NCBI GenBank assembly: GCA_934148535.1
Contig: CAKPDF010000006.1
Location: forward strand, 19,416-83,415
Direction of reading: 5' to 3'
DNA from: an uncultured Bacilli bacterium
Lineage (GTDB): Bacteria > Bacillota_I > Bacilli_A > RF39 > UBA660
DNA length: 64,000 bases
Position numbers and translations under genes: made by a program. Shown piece by piece: positions 35,454-44,668 of this stretch. The notes below the pieces were generated by a model. It did not search any database, was not told the origin of the DNA, and was given only the letters and a program-made list of their open reading frames with translations. Numbering within the stretch: position 1 is the first letter of the stretch; the number at the start of each line of letters is the position of its first letter.

Positions 35454-36914
35454 ATGCAAAATGAATTCACACAAGTCGATTTTGGACCTTTACAAGAGTA
35501 TTTGGATAATGATGATATTACTGATATATCTTATAGTAATGGTGGACAAGTTTGGTTAAAAACTTTATCAAAAGGAGTTTTTAGAACTGTAAATACTGCT
35601 GTTAATAATGCTTTTATGGAGAAAATGGCATTTCAATGTGCTAATTCTATGGGTAAATCTTTTAATATGGCTAATCCATTTCTAGATGCAGAGAGTGATG
35701 AACTTCGTATGAACTTTGTTCATGACTCTATTGCTAGAAATGGTATAGCAGTTCTTATTCGTAAGACTCCTGCTAAGATAAGACTTGAAAAAAATAAAAT
35801 TATTAAAGAAGATTATATTAGGCTTGATATTCATGACTTTATATTAAAATGTGTTGAGGGCCATTGTAATATACTTGTTAGTGGTGAAACTGGTAGTGGT
35901 AAAACAGAGTTTGTTAAATATATGGCTGCTCATACTAAATATGATGAAAAAATTATAACTATTGAAGATACGTTAGAGCTACATTTGGACAAGATATTTC
36001 CTGAGAGGGATATAGTTGCAATGAAGACTAATAATATTGCTAGTTATGCTGATGTACTTGTTACTTGTATGAGACAAAATCCAAGATGGATTTTACTTTC
36101 TGAGGTAAGAAGTGCTGAAGCTGTTATGGCTGTTCGTGATTCTATATCTTCAGGACATAATATTTTGTCTACTATACATGCTGATAAGGCTGAAAGTATT
36201 CCTAGTCGTTTATATAGTTTGCTTGAATCTAGTATAGATATGGATCAATTTTTAAGAAGTATTCATAGATATGTTCAATTGGGTGTTCATATAAAGGGAT
36301 ATTATAGTAAAGAACTACAAAGATTTAAAAGAGAGGTTGCTGAGGTTGTTGAGTTTTATGTAGATGATGATAATAAACCTGGTTATAATATTATTTATAA
36401 AAGAACTCCTGATGGTAAAACTACTTTGAGAAATCCTACAAAATATTTACTTGGATATTTAGAGAGTCAAGGTGTTATAATGGAACCTGACATTTTAGTT
36501 AAGGAGCAATTTCATGAAGTAAATAATGATGTTAATAATTTAAATACTGGGGCTAATAGTTTTTCTAATTCAAGTGCTGTTAATAATAATATGGTTAATG
36601 CACAAAAGATTAATGCTAAGGTTGTTCAACCAGTTACTAATAGTATGCCTTTAACTAATAATGTTGTTTCTAATTCAAATAATTATAATAATGGAATTAA
36701 TGGTAATGCTAATGTTGTGTTGTCATCTGCAGTTAATAATGTTCCAGCTAATAATTTAAATGTTACTAGGGCACAGTTTGTTACTCAGATTCCTAGGACG
36801 CAGGTAGTATCTAATGCTAATATGGGTCAAAGTGTTGTAAATAATAATATTGGAAATTTTGGGATGGTTAGTCCTAATAATAATTTTTCAGTAGGTGGAG
36901 GTAATAATAGCTAA
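35454..36914 (+). CDS. cpaF: CpaF/TadA-like secretion ATPase (VirB11 superfamily)
   Basis: Cytosolic hexameric ATPase that powers Tad pilus assembly; related to VirB11 of type IV secretion. Walker A is GETGSGKT (144-151), Walker B ILLSEVR (213-219) and the His box GHNILSTIHADK with His242. The 486 residues include a long Asn/Val-rich tail after about 370 that is not part of the catalytic fold. It is the only TadA/VirB11-type ATPase in the window, so it might serve both the Tad genes and the type IV-like genes downstream; that is inference. Confidence 0.9.
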   Translation: MQNEFTQVDFGPLQEYLDNDDITDISYSNGGQVWLKTLSKGVFRTVNTAVNNAFMEKMAFQCANSMGKSFNMANPFLDAESDELRMNFVHDSIARNGIAVLIRKTPAKIRLEKNKIIKEDYIRLDIHDFILKCVEGHCNILVSGETGSGKTEFVKYMAAHTKYDEKIITIEDTLELHLDKIFPERDIVAMKTNNIASYADVLVTCMRQNPRWILLSEVRSAEAVMAVRDSISSGHNILSTIHADKAESIPSRLYSLLESSIDMDQFLRSIHRYVQLGVHIKGYYSKELQRFKREVAEVVEFYVDDDNKPGYNIIYKRTPDGKTTLRNPTKYLLGYLESQGVIMEPDILVKEQFHEVNNDVNNLNTGANSFSNSSAVNNNMVNAQKINAKVVQPVTNSMPLTNNVVSNSNNYNNGINGNANVVLSSAVNNVPANNLNVTRAQFVTQIPRTQVVSNANMGQSVVNNNIGNFGMVSPNNNFSVGGGNNS

Positions 36915-36954
36915 CATGATTAGCTACTAGACAAAATGGAAAGTAGGTGTTATA

Positions 36955-37848
36955 ATGGAGGTAATAATAGTAGGTATCATTGTACTGTTTATTGTTACTT
37001 ATAGAGCAAGTAATGGTAAGGATGTTTCAAAATTTATTTCTGAATCTATTAGGGATATATATGATAAGGTGGAACCATATTCTTACAAAGAAATGCGTTC
37101 GAAGATTAAGCAGTTGGGATTAGATTATACGCCTAGACAATATGTTGTACAAATAGTTTTGCTTGGTGGTGCTGCTGCTGCAATTGGATATTTATATTTT
37201 TATAATTTGATTGTTTGTATTGTCTATGTTTGTATTGCTATTGCTTTTGTCCCGTATTTAACATATTTAAGATCTAAAAGACAATATAGTGAATATATTT
37301 TTGAACAAGTACAAGTATATGTTACAAATACTATTATGGAATTTGCTACTACTCAAGCTTTTATAAAATCATTGGAAGGTGTTGTTGAGTCTGGAATTTT
37401 GGAGGAACCAGTTTTATCAGATGTAAAAACGATGATTGCTTTGTCATATGAAAAGGGAGATGTTAATGCGTCAATTGCTTATATGGATGCTAAATATCCA
37501 TTTTATATGGTTAAAAATATGCATCAGTTATTTTTACAAGTAACAAAAGAAGGTGCCAAAGATACTGAGGAAACATTTGATAATATGTTATCTGATATAG
37601 ATTCATTGGTTGAAGGTGTTTATCGAGATCGTATGGATAGAGCAGCTTTTCATAGACAATTTTTAGTTTTTGGATTTGCTTTATATGGTATGGTTATTTT
37701 AATTCAAATTTTAGTTACTCCAGAAACTTATATTTATATTTTAAAGAGTTTTTGGGTTAGACTTTTGGTACATATTTTAGTTATTACAAATACGTTTTTC
37801 TTACTTAAAGGTGAGAAATATTATAATGAGAATGTGGGTGCTGAATAA
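36955..37848 (+). CDS. tadB: TadB-like inner-membrane platform protein
   Basis: 297 residues with hydrophobic segments near 2-15, 65-100 and 240-290, and a cytosolic helical GspF/T2SSF-type domain between (EQVQVYVTNTIMEFATTQAF, EGVVESGILEEPV). TadB and TadC form the membrane platform on which CpaF acts. Its stop overlaps the start of the tadC-like gene by one base (TAATG). Gene order CpaF-TadB-TadC is the classic Tad order, which supports the assignment. Confidence 0.75.
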   Translation: MEVIIVGIIVLFIVTYRASNGKDVSKFISESIRDIYDKVEPYSYKEMRSKIKQLGLDYTPRQYVVQIVLLGGAAAAIGYLYFYNLIVCIVYVCIAIAFVPYLTYLRSKRQYSEYIFEQVQVYVTNTIMEFATTQAFIKSLEGVVESGILEEPVLSDVKTMIALSYEKGDVNASIAYMDAKYPFYMVKNMHQLFLQVTKEGAKDTEETFDNMLSDIDSLVEGVYRDRMDRAAFHRQFLVFGFALYGMVILIQILVTPETYIYILKSFWVRLLVHILVITNTFFLLKGEKYYNENVGAE

Positions 37849-38642
37849 TGATTGAAATATTTATTATTGGATCTATTATATTATTTGTTTTTATTTATAC
37901 TGGTAGAATAAATAAAGGAAAATTTGTTGATGATAATAAGGGAATATTTATGATTCTTAAGGAAAGTGATTATGATTTTCTCTTACGTGCTAAGTATGGT
38001 GACTTAGTTTATGATCCTGATGTAGTTTTTATGAGAAGAATTAAAAATTCTGGTATTATTTTGGCTTTACTTATTTTTGTTTTTCTTTCTAATTTGACTT
38101 TTGTATATGTTATTATTGCTTTTATAGGTGGTTTTTTAGTTTTTAAAATACCTTATTTACAGCTAAAAAGTTATTATAAAAATCATTTGAATGAAGTCGA
38201 TTCTTTATTGCCTTATTATTTAAAGGGTTTAGAAGTTTTAGCGCAACATTATACAATACCAGTTGCTTTAGCTAGAAGTATTGAGGACGCTCCAGAAGTT
38301 TTTAAGCCTGGTTTAAGAGAAATGGTTGCAAAAATAGAAGCAGGAGATTCTTCAGTTGATCCATATATGGATTTCGCTAAACAGTATCCTGTTAGAGATA
38401 GTATGCGTATGATGCGTTTGTTATATAGATTAGGTCTTGGGGAACAAGAAAAAAAACATCAGCAATTAATTGCTTTTGCTAAAAATGTTTCAAATTTACA
38501 ATTGAAGGCTAGGGAACAAAAGTATAAGAATAGGCTTGATAAAATGGAAAAGATGACTATGACTATGTTACTTTGTACTGGTGGCGGTAGTATGATACTT
38601 TTGATAATTTCTATGATTTTAATGTTAGCAAATTCAATGTAA
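37848..38642 (+). CDS. tadC: TadC-like inner-membrane platform protein
   Basis: 264 residues. N-terminal membrane segment (2-16), two more at about 65-100, and one at the C-terminus (about 240-262). The cytosolic part has LPYYLKGLEVLAQHYTIPVA, PEVFKPGLREMV and GLGEQEKKHQQLIAFAKN, typical of the T2SSF domain in TadC. It shares its first base with the tadB-like stop. The pilin gene follows 45 bases later. Confidence 0.75.
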   Translation: MIEIFIIGSIILFVFIYTGRINKGKFVDDNKGIFMILKESDYDFLLRAKYGDLVYDPDVVFMRRIKNSGIILALLIFVFLSNLTFVYVIIAFIGGFLVFKIPYLQLKSYYKNHLNEVDSLLPYYLKGLEVLAQHYTIPVALARSIEDAPEVFKPGLREMVAKIEAGDSSVDPYMDFAKQYPVRDSMRMMRLLYRLGLGEQEKKHQQLIAFAKNVSNLQLKAREQKYKNRLDKMEKMTMTMLLCTGGGSMILLIISMILMLANSM

Positions 38643-38687
38643 TTTTGATATATATAAGTTTGTTTTATTGAAAGGTGGTGAAAATAT

Positions 38688-38882
38688 ATGAAAGAATCAT
38701 CTGGTGAATTATCAATGACTGTTGTTGTTATTGTTGCTGCAGTTATACTTATTGCAATATTAAGAATGTTGCTTCCTAGTATGTCTAATTTCATATCTGA
38801 AAAGTGGCAAAATATGACTCATGCGGCAGATAAGGATGGAACTGCTATTATTGTTGCTCCTGTAGAGGATATTTTTGAATAA
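38688..38882 (+). CDS. Flp-like small pilin
   Basis: 64 residues: MKESSG, then ELSMTVVVIVAAVILIAIL and a short C-terminal tail. Prepilin processing after Gly6 would leave Glu1, the hallmark of type IVb (Flp) pilins. It follows tadC and precedes a TadE-like gene, as in Tad loci. No prepilin peptidase gene is found in the window. RBS AGGTGGTGA precedes the ATG. Confidence 0.65.
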   Translation: MKESSGELSMTVVVIVAAVILIAILRMLLPSMSNFISEKWQNMTHAADKDGTAIIVAPVEDIFE

Positions 38883-38896
38883 TTATTAATTTTAGT

Positions 38897-38950
38897 GACT
38901 GTAATATTTTGATTTATGTGTTACCATCATTTTTTTGAAATGTTACAGTC
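38897..38950 (+). promoter_or_regulatory. Hairpin between the pilin and TadE-like genes
   Basis: GACTGTAA (38897-38904) and TTACAGTC (38943-38950) pair perfectly over 8 bp, with a 38-nt loop containing ATCATTTTTTT. It could attenuate transcription, or stabilise the 3' end of the abundant pilin message. It is an odd terminator because the T-run lies in the loop. Confidence 0.4.
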
Positions 38951-38978
38951 TTAATTTTACTTAGGTGGTGAATAATTT

Positions 38979-39398
38979 ATGAGAGAGTCGTATGGTAATA
39001 CTTTGCTTATTACAGTAATGATGATATTTGTTGTTATGATGGTTTCATTTACTGCAGTTATAGTTAATATTGCTAAAACTTTTAGGGTTAAGAATCAAAT
39101 TATTGATTATGTTGAGCAATATAAGTATGGCTCTAATGGAATAGTTGATGATAATTGTATTGAGAAAATTGATGCTTATCTTACTAATACTGGTTATCAA
39201 AAAGTAGAATTTGATGATAGTATTACTTGTGATAATATTTATTGGCATGATAAAGGTTATTGTATTTCACCTGTGGGAACTGATGATAATAAATATTATA
39301 AGGTTACTGTTTATGTTAGTGTTTCATTACCATTTTTTGAGGTTAAGTTAAAATTGCCAATTAGTGGCGAATCTAGGGCACCGGTAAGTTTAAATTAA
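38979..39398 (+). CDS. TadE-like minor pilin
   Basis: 139 residues starting MRESYG, followed by a long hydrophobic helix (about 7-31) and an outer domain with four cysteines (DDNCIEK, ITCDN, GYCISP). The R-E-S-Y-G start parallels K-E-S-S-G of the Flp-like pilin upstream, suggesting the same processing enzyme acts on both. TadE/TadF minor pilins have this layout. RBS AGGTGGTGA; TadZ follows 13 bases later. Confidence 0.6.
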   Translation: MRESYGNTLLITVMMIFVVMMVSFTAVIVNIAKTFRVKNQIIDYVEQYKYGSNGIVDDNCIEKIDAYLTNTGYQKVEFDDSITCDNIYWHDKGYCISPVGTDDNKYYKVTVYVSVSLPFFEVKLKLPISGESRAPVSLN

Positions 39399-39411
39399 GG
39401 AGGTTGATTTC

Positions 39412-40395
39412 ATGAATGTTATTGTTTCTAATAAAAATAAAGATGTTTTTTCAGAACTTAGTGTTGATGTTTTAAAGTCATTAAATGGTGAGTTTACTGC
39501 TGATGAAATTATTCAGTCATTTTCTAACTTTTTTTTCAATAGAATGTTTTTAGATATTACTGCAATTGAAAATTATACTGATATAAAGAATATACAGAAA
39601 CTTTCTATTGGTTTAGATGTAAGTAAGATTATTTTATTGCTTAATGATAATGAAATAGTTAATTCTGATATGTATAAATCTAAGTTAGTTAGTATGGGAA
39701 TTTATAATTTTACTAATGATATTACTGGACTTAAATATTTGTATGATCATCCTAATAGTTATAAGGATGTTGCTCATTATCAAGAAATAAATAATGTTCC
39801 AAGTAATTTTGAAACAAAGGTTGTTAATGTTGGTGTTAGAGTTATTGGGTTTAAAAATGTAACGGAACATGCTGGAGCTACTAGTTTGATTTATATGTTG
39901 AAAAATGAGTTATCTAAAAGATATAATGTAGTTGCTATTGAGGTTAATAAGAAAGATTTCTTTTACTATAAGGATAAAGATATGGTTTCTATTAATGCTG
40001 CTGATTTAGGAAATACTATTCTTAAATATAAAGATGTTGATATTATTCTTGTAGATTTAAATGATATGGATGGTAGCACTTTGGATGGTGATGTTATGTA
40101 TTTAATTGAACCTTCTGTTATTAAACTTAATAAGTTGTTACTTATTGATAGAAGAGCTTTATCTAATGTTAGGGATAAAAAGGTTATTTTAAATATGTAT
40201 AATCTTTCTAGGGATGATATTAAATCGTTTGAGAATGAAGCTTCTTGTAATGTTTTTTATGCATTACCTGCTATGAATGATAAAGCAGATAATTCTGCAA
40301 TTTTACTACCTTTTTTAGAAAAATTAGGTTTAGTTAAAAAGGTAGAAACAGACGATGATAGAAAATCTGGTTTATTTGGATTTTTAAAATTTTGA
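39412..40395 (+). CDS. tadZ: TadZ/CpaE-like localisation protein with altered P-loop
   Basis: 327 residues. An N-terminal receiver-like domain (about 1-110) is followed by a ParA/MinD-like domain (about 138-310), as in TadZ/CpaE, which place the pilus apparatus at the pole. VRVIGFKNVTEHAGATSL occupies the deviant Walker A position (residues 143-159), but the GKT lysine is missing (EHAGATS), so ATP hydrolysis is doubtful. IILVDLND near 212-219 corresponds to Walker B. Assignment rests on fold pattern and on the Tad gene order. A terminator follows. Confidence 0.65.
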   Translation: MNVIVSNKNKDVFSELSVDVLKSLNGEFTADEIIQSFSNFFFNRMFLDITAIENYTDIKNIQKLSIGLDVSKIILLLNDNEIVNSDMYKSKLVSMGIYNFTNDITGLKYLYDHPNSYKDVAHYQEINNVPSNFETKVVNVGVRVIGFKNVTEHAGATSLIYMLKNELSKRYNVVAIEVNKKDFFYYKDKDMVSINAADLGNTILKYKDVDIILVDLNDMDGSTLDGDVMYLIEPSVIKLNKLLLIDRRALSNVRDKKVILNMYNLSRDDIKSFENEASCNVFYALPAMNDKADNSAILLPFLEKLGLVKKVETDDDRKSGLFGFLKF

Positions 40396-40407
40396 GTTAC
40401 TTACTAG

Positions 40408-40432
40408 TCTACATTTATTGTAGATTTTTTTT
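40408..40432 (+). terminator. Terminator at the end of the Tad-type gene set
   Basis: TCTACA and TGTAGA arms around a 5-nt loop, followed by eight T residues. Confidence 0.7.
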
Positions 40433-40472
40433 AATTATTATATAATTATTTTAGTGAAGGGTAGTTGAAAGA

Positions 40473-41810
40473 ATGAAAAAAAAATGTATAATTTTATTTT
40501 TAATAGTTTTTTTATTAACTTTTATTTTTGGATTTTTCTTTTATTCAATTTATATTGATGAAGTTTGGAATTATGGTTTTGCATATAGTATATCTAAAGG
40601 ATTAATTCCTTATAAAGATTTTAATATGGTTATAACACCTTTATATCCTTTCTTATTATCTTTTTTTATTAATTTGTTTGGTAATTATTTATATTCTATG
40701 TATATTTTTAATTCTTTAATTGCATCTTTAATTTTTGTTATTATGTTTAAAAAAATTAAATATAAATCTTTAATTATTTATCCTTTAGTTTTATTTATTA
40801 TTGGATTAGGTTATAATTTATTTGCTATATTTTTAGCACTTTTAATTGTTATGTTTTGTAAGTATAAATATAAATATACTAATGTTATATTGGGGTTTTT
40901 AGTTAGTTTTTTATTTTTAACAAAGCAGAATATTGGATTTGTATTTTTAATTCCTTTGTTTTTTTATTCTAAATCTTTTAAGGATTTTATTTTAAGATTA
41001 TTTTCTTTTTCTGTACCGATATTATTATTTTTAGTTTATTTAGAATTTAATGGCACACTTTATAATTTTATTGATTATTGTTTTTTGGGACTTTTTGATT
41101 TTGCTTCTAAAAATATTATGTATTTTCTTATATGGCTTTGGTTACCTATAGTATTTTATTTAATTTATAAACTTTTTAAAAGTAAATTTATGGATGAAGA
41201 GTGTATGTATGTTCTTTGCTTTCAAATGATGGCTTATCCTTTGTTTGATATTTTTCATTTTAATATTTCTTTTATTTTATTTATATTTTATTTTTTAGGA
41301 AAAGTTAATTTGAATAAGTTTAAGCAAAGTGCTTATGTAATTTTATCTTTTGTATTTTTGATTTGTTTAACTATTTTTTCATTTAATGGTTTTGTTTATG
41401 GAAGTAGGAAGAGTTCATTTTTATATATGAGACTTTTAGGTAATAATGTTGAAAATGGTATTTTGGAACTTGAAGATTATGTTTATTCTAATTTGTATTT
41501 ATTTGATAATGATTTTGATAATTTTTATATTTTTGATGATCTTTCATATTTAATTAAATTAGATATGAATTTGCAAATTGGTAAATATGATTTAATAAAT
41601 AATGGAAATATGGGCTATAGGGGAGAAAATAATATTATTGAAAAATTAGAAGAGAAATGTTCTAACAATAGTTGTATGTTTGTATTACCAAAAAATGAAG
41701 TAGATAATCAAATTAATAAGAGTATATTAAAATATGTAAAGGATAATTATATTAAAATAAATAATATTAATATTTTTGATATATATGTTAGTGGTGATTA
41801 TTATGAATAG
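40473..41810 (+). CDS. GT-C type membrane glycosyltransferase (PMT/ArnT-like)
   Basis: 445 residues with about ten membrane helices. After the first helix the loop YIDEVWNYGFAYSISKG (about 27-43) carries the Asp-Glu pair that is typical of lipid-phosphate-sugar-using GT-C enzymes. Later motifs are LTKQNIGFVF and FNGTLYNFIDYCFLGLFDF. It probably transfers a sugar from a polyprenyl-phosphate donor on the outer face of the membrane. It is closely related to the protein at 43292; the genes between and around overlap by a few bases, forming one operon. Confidence 0.7.
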   Translation: MKKKCIILFLIVFLLTFIFGFFFYSIYIDEVWNYGFAYSISKGLIPYKDFNMVITPLYPFLLSFFINLFGNYLYSMYIFNSLIASLIFVIMFKKIKYKSLIIYPLVLFIIGLGYNLFAIFLALLIVMFCKYKYKYTNVILGFLVSFLFLTKQNIGFVFLIPLFFYSKSFKDFILRLFSFSVPILLFLVYLEFNGTLYNFIDYCFLGLFDFASKNIMYFLIWLWLPIVFYLIYKLFKSKFMDEECMYVLCFQMMAYPLFDIFHFNISFILFIFYFLGKVNLNKFKQSAYVILSFVFLICLTIFSFNGFVYGSRKSSFLYMRLLGNNVENGILELEDYVYSNLYLFDNDFDNFYIFDDLSYLIKLDMNLQIGKYDLINNGNMGYRGENNIIEKLEEKCSNNSCMFVLPKNEVDNQINKSILKYVKDNYIKINNINIFDIYVSGDYYE

Positions 41811-43302
41811 GAAGTTTAGAATTTTAATTTTATTTTCTATTATTTGGTTATGTGTAGTTTGTACTTCGAAGTCTTTTGAAAATGATACTTTTTATGTTAT
41901 AAAGTTAGGTGATTATATTTATCATAATGGTATAGATATGTTAGATCATTATAGTTTTATTAATAATTTAAGTTATACTTATCCTCATTGGTTATATGAT
42001 TTGTTTTTATATTTAATATATAATACTTTTGGATATTTTGGTGTTTATATTTCTAATATAATATTTTTTATAATTTTAATATTTAGTTTTTATTATATTT
42101 GTTTAAAAATGGTAAAGAATGAGTTTATTAGTGGGTTTACTTCTTTGATATTAATTTTAATTCTTTCTTCTTTTGTTAGTGCTAGGGCGCAAATTATTAG
42201 TATTACATTATTTTTATGGGAGTTTTATTTTATTAATAAACTAAATAATACTGGTAAGAAGAAATATATGTTTTATTTATTTATTATTTGTATATTACTT
42301 GCTAATATACATGCTACGATATGGCCTATGTTTTTTATATTGTTTTTACCTTATTTATTTGAATATATTTTATTTAATATTAGAAATAAAATAAATATTT
42401 CTAGAGATAAAATATGTAAATGTATTTTTTCTAGAATAGATATTATTAATAATAAAAATTTTAAAATACTAATAATAACTTTTATAATTAGTTTATTTTT
42501 GGGAGTATTTTCTCCTAGTAAAATTTGTTATACTTATGTATTTAAAATAATGGGAGGTAGTAGTCAGTTATATATTGATGAACATTTACCTTTGGTTATT
42601 TATAAAGAGCCTGGATTTTGTTTATTTTTCTTATTATTTGTTTTTATAATGATAATATCAAAATTAAAAATTGATATTAGTGATTTATGTATGATATTAG
42701 GTATTTCTTTTATGGCAATTAGTTCTTCTCGACATTTAATATTCTTTTATACAATTGCTTTATTGTTAATACTTAAATTATGCAACAGATTTATAGATTC
42801 TATTGAGGATAAATCATTTGATATTTTAATTAGATATATTTGTAATAAATATGTTTATGTTATGTTGCTTTTATTTATTTCTATTTGTTCTATTTATAAA
42901 TTTGTTGATAATAAGAATGAAAGTTTTGTACCAAGTGATGAATATCCGGTTGGAGCAATTAAATATATTAAGAATAATTTGGATTATAAAAATATTAAAA
43001 TGTTTAATGATTATAATTATGGTAGTTATTTGCTATTTAATGATATCTTTGTATTTATTGATTCTAGAAGCGATTTATATATGAAACAATTTAATCCTAA
43101 TCTTAAATATGATATCTTTAATGATTATATTAATATTGTTTATAATTATGAGGATAAATTTGATTATTATGGTATTGAATATGTTTTAGAGTATAGAAAT
43201 AGTAAATTATCTTTAATACTTTATAAAGATAATAATTATCAGGTTTTATATAGTGATGAGTACTTTGTATTGTTTAAGAAGGGTGATATTTATGAAACGT
43301 AA
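41803..43302 (+). CDS. Multi-pass membrane protein, probable GT-C glycosyltransferase
   Basis: 499 residues with about ten membrane helices. The first outer loop has SFENDTFYVIKLGDYIYHNG and DHYSFINNLSYTYPHWLYDL, a pattern seen in GT-C-like membrane enzymes; a later loop includes PSDEYPVGAIKYIK and NYGSYLLFN. It differs clearly from its two neighbours. ATG 41803 (RBS GGTGATT) overlaps the upstream gene by 8 bases, and its own end overlaps the next start by 11 bases. The sugar and acceptor are unknown. Confidence 0.55.
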   Translation: MNRKFRILILFSIIWLCVVCTSKSFENDTFYVIKLGDYIYHNGIDMLDHYSFINNLSYTYPHWLYDLFLYLIYNTFGYFGVYISNIIFFIILIFSFYYICLKMVKNEFISGFTSLILILILSSFVSARAQIISITLFLWEFYFINKLNNTGKKKYMFYLFIICILLANIHATIWPMFFILFLPYLFEYILFNIRNKINISRDKICKCIFSRIDIINNKNFKILIITFIISLFLGVFSPSKICYTYVFKIMGGSSQLYIDEHLPLVIYKEPGFCLFFLLFVFIMIISKLKIDISDLCMILGISFMAISSSRHLIFFYTIALLLILKLCNRFIDSIEDKSFDILIRYICNKYVYVMLLLFISICSIYKFVDNKNESFVPSDEYPVGAIKYIKNNLDYKNIKMFNDYNYGSYLLFNDIFVFIDSRSDLYMKQFNPNLKYDIFNDYINIVYNYEDKFDYYGIEYVLEYRNSKLSLILYKDNNYQVLYSDEYFVLFKKGDIYET

Positions 43303-44623
43303 TAATGTACTTAAATATTTTATGTTATTTATATTTTCTTTTATAATATCGTTTTTCTTTGTATATGTTTTAATGCCAACTTTTTGTGATGAAATTTGGA
43401 CTTATGGTTTTAGTTATAATATATCTAAGGGAATGATTATTTATAGAGATTTTAATGTTTTACAGACGCCTTTATATTTTTTTATAGGTGCATGTTTTAT
43501 TAAAATCTTTGGTGCTTATATGTTGTCTCTTGCTATTTTTAATTCTATTTTATATGCTATTATGGTTGTTATGTTATATAAAATAAAGGGAAGTGCTAAA
43601 CTGATTTTATTTTCTTTTATTTTTATTTGGTATCCTTCTTCTTATAATTTATTTTTGTTATTTTTATCTTTTCTTATCATTTATTTGATTTATACTAAAA
43701 AAGATAATGATATAGTTATTGCTATACTTGTTAGTTTGATTTTTTTAACTAAGCAAAATATTGGTATTGTTATGCTTATTCCTTGTTTATATTATTCAAA
43801 GAATAAAATAAAGAGTATTAGTGCTTTTTTAATTTCTTGCTTAATTTTAGTAATTTATTTAGTTTATAATGGTACATTATTTAATTTTATTGATTATTGT
43901 TTCTTGGGATTGTTTGATTTTAATTCTGATAATAATTCTTATGATTTTCTTGTTTTTATTGTATGGATATTTTGTTGTTTATATTTATTATTTCTTCTTA
44001 TAAAATGTAGATTTAGAGATAAGATTTGTTTTTATATTTTATGTTTTCAATTTATGGCTTATCCTATTGTGGATATTAGACATTTTAGTGTTGCGTTCTT
44101 TTTGTTTTTTTGTTTTCTTGATATAAATTATAATATTTATTTGAAAATTTTGGTCAATATATTAAAATATACCTTCGTTGTTGTTTATATGATTATTAGT
44201 TTAAGTATGATAGATTATTCTAAAATTAGTTTTGATAATTCTAATTATTTGTATTTGAAGAATACTGGGGATTCTATTTTAAGTGTTAACCATATTAATA
44301 ATTATTTTGAAAAAATTAATTTTAATAGTGATGTTGATTATGTATTTTTAGGAGAATATTATGGATATTTTTATAAACTTTATTATAATATTCCTATTTC
44401 TAATTATGATTTTTTTATGACTGGTAATATGGGGTATTATAATAAAAGTAAATTATATAATCAATTAAAAGAAATATGTGAAAATAATAGATGTTATTTT
44501 ATTCTTAATAAAATATGTTTTCTTGAATCGAATCAATGGCATGATTTTGCTTATTATATTGATAATAATTATACTTATATTGATAAAATTGACGATATGA
44601 GAATATATACTAGTAAAAGTTAA
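43292..44623 (+). CDS. GT-C type membrane glycosyltransferase, paralogue of 40473
   Basis: 443 residues from the ATG at 43292, which follows AAGGGTGAT; an upstream ATG at 43253 lies inside the previous gene. It shares with 40473 the catalytic-loop pattern DEIWTYGFSYNISKGMIIYRDFN, split here as DEIWTYGFSYNISKG followed by IYRDFN. It also shares FLTKQNIGIVM and YNGTLFNFIDYCFLGLFDF. The two probably arose by duplication and may add different sugars. About ten membrane helices are predicted. The GT2 gene follows after 45 bases. Confidence 0.65.
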   Translation: MKRNNVLKYFMLFIFSFIISFFFVYVLMPTFCDEIWTYGFSYNISKGMIIYRDFNVLQTPLYFFIGACFIKIFGAYMLSLAIFNSILYAIMVVMLYKIKGSAKLILFSFIFIWYPSSYNLFLLFLSFLIIYLIYTKKDNDIVIAILVSLIFLTKQNIGIVMLIPCLYYSKNKIKSISAFLISCLILVIYLVYNGTLFNFIDYCFLGLFDFNSDNNSYDFLVFIVWIFCCLYLLFLLIKCRFRDKICFYILCFQFMAYPIVDIRHFSVAFFLFFCFLDINYNIYLKILVNILKYTFVVVYMIISLSMIDYSKISFDNSNYLYLKNTGDSILSVNHINNYFEKINFNSDVDYVFLGEYYGYFYKLYYNIPISNYDFFMTGNMGYYNKSKLYNQLKEICENNRCYFILNKICFLESNQWHDFAYYIDNNYTYIDKIDDMRIYTSKS

Positions 44624-44668
44624 TTGTTATTTTTTTTGAATTATGTTATATTTTAGGTGGTGAAGAGT

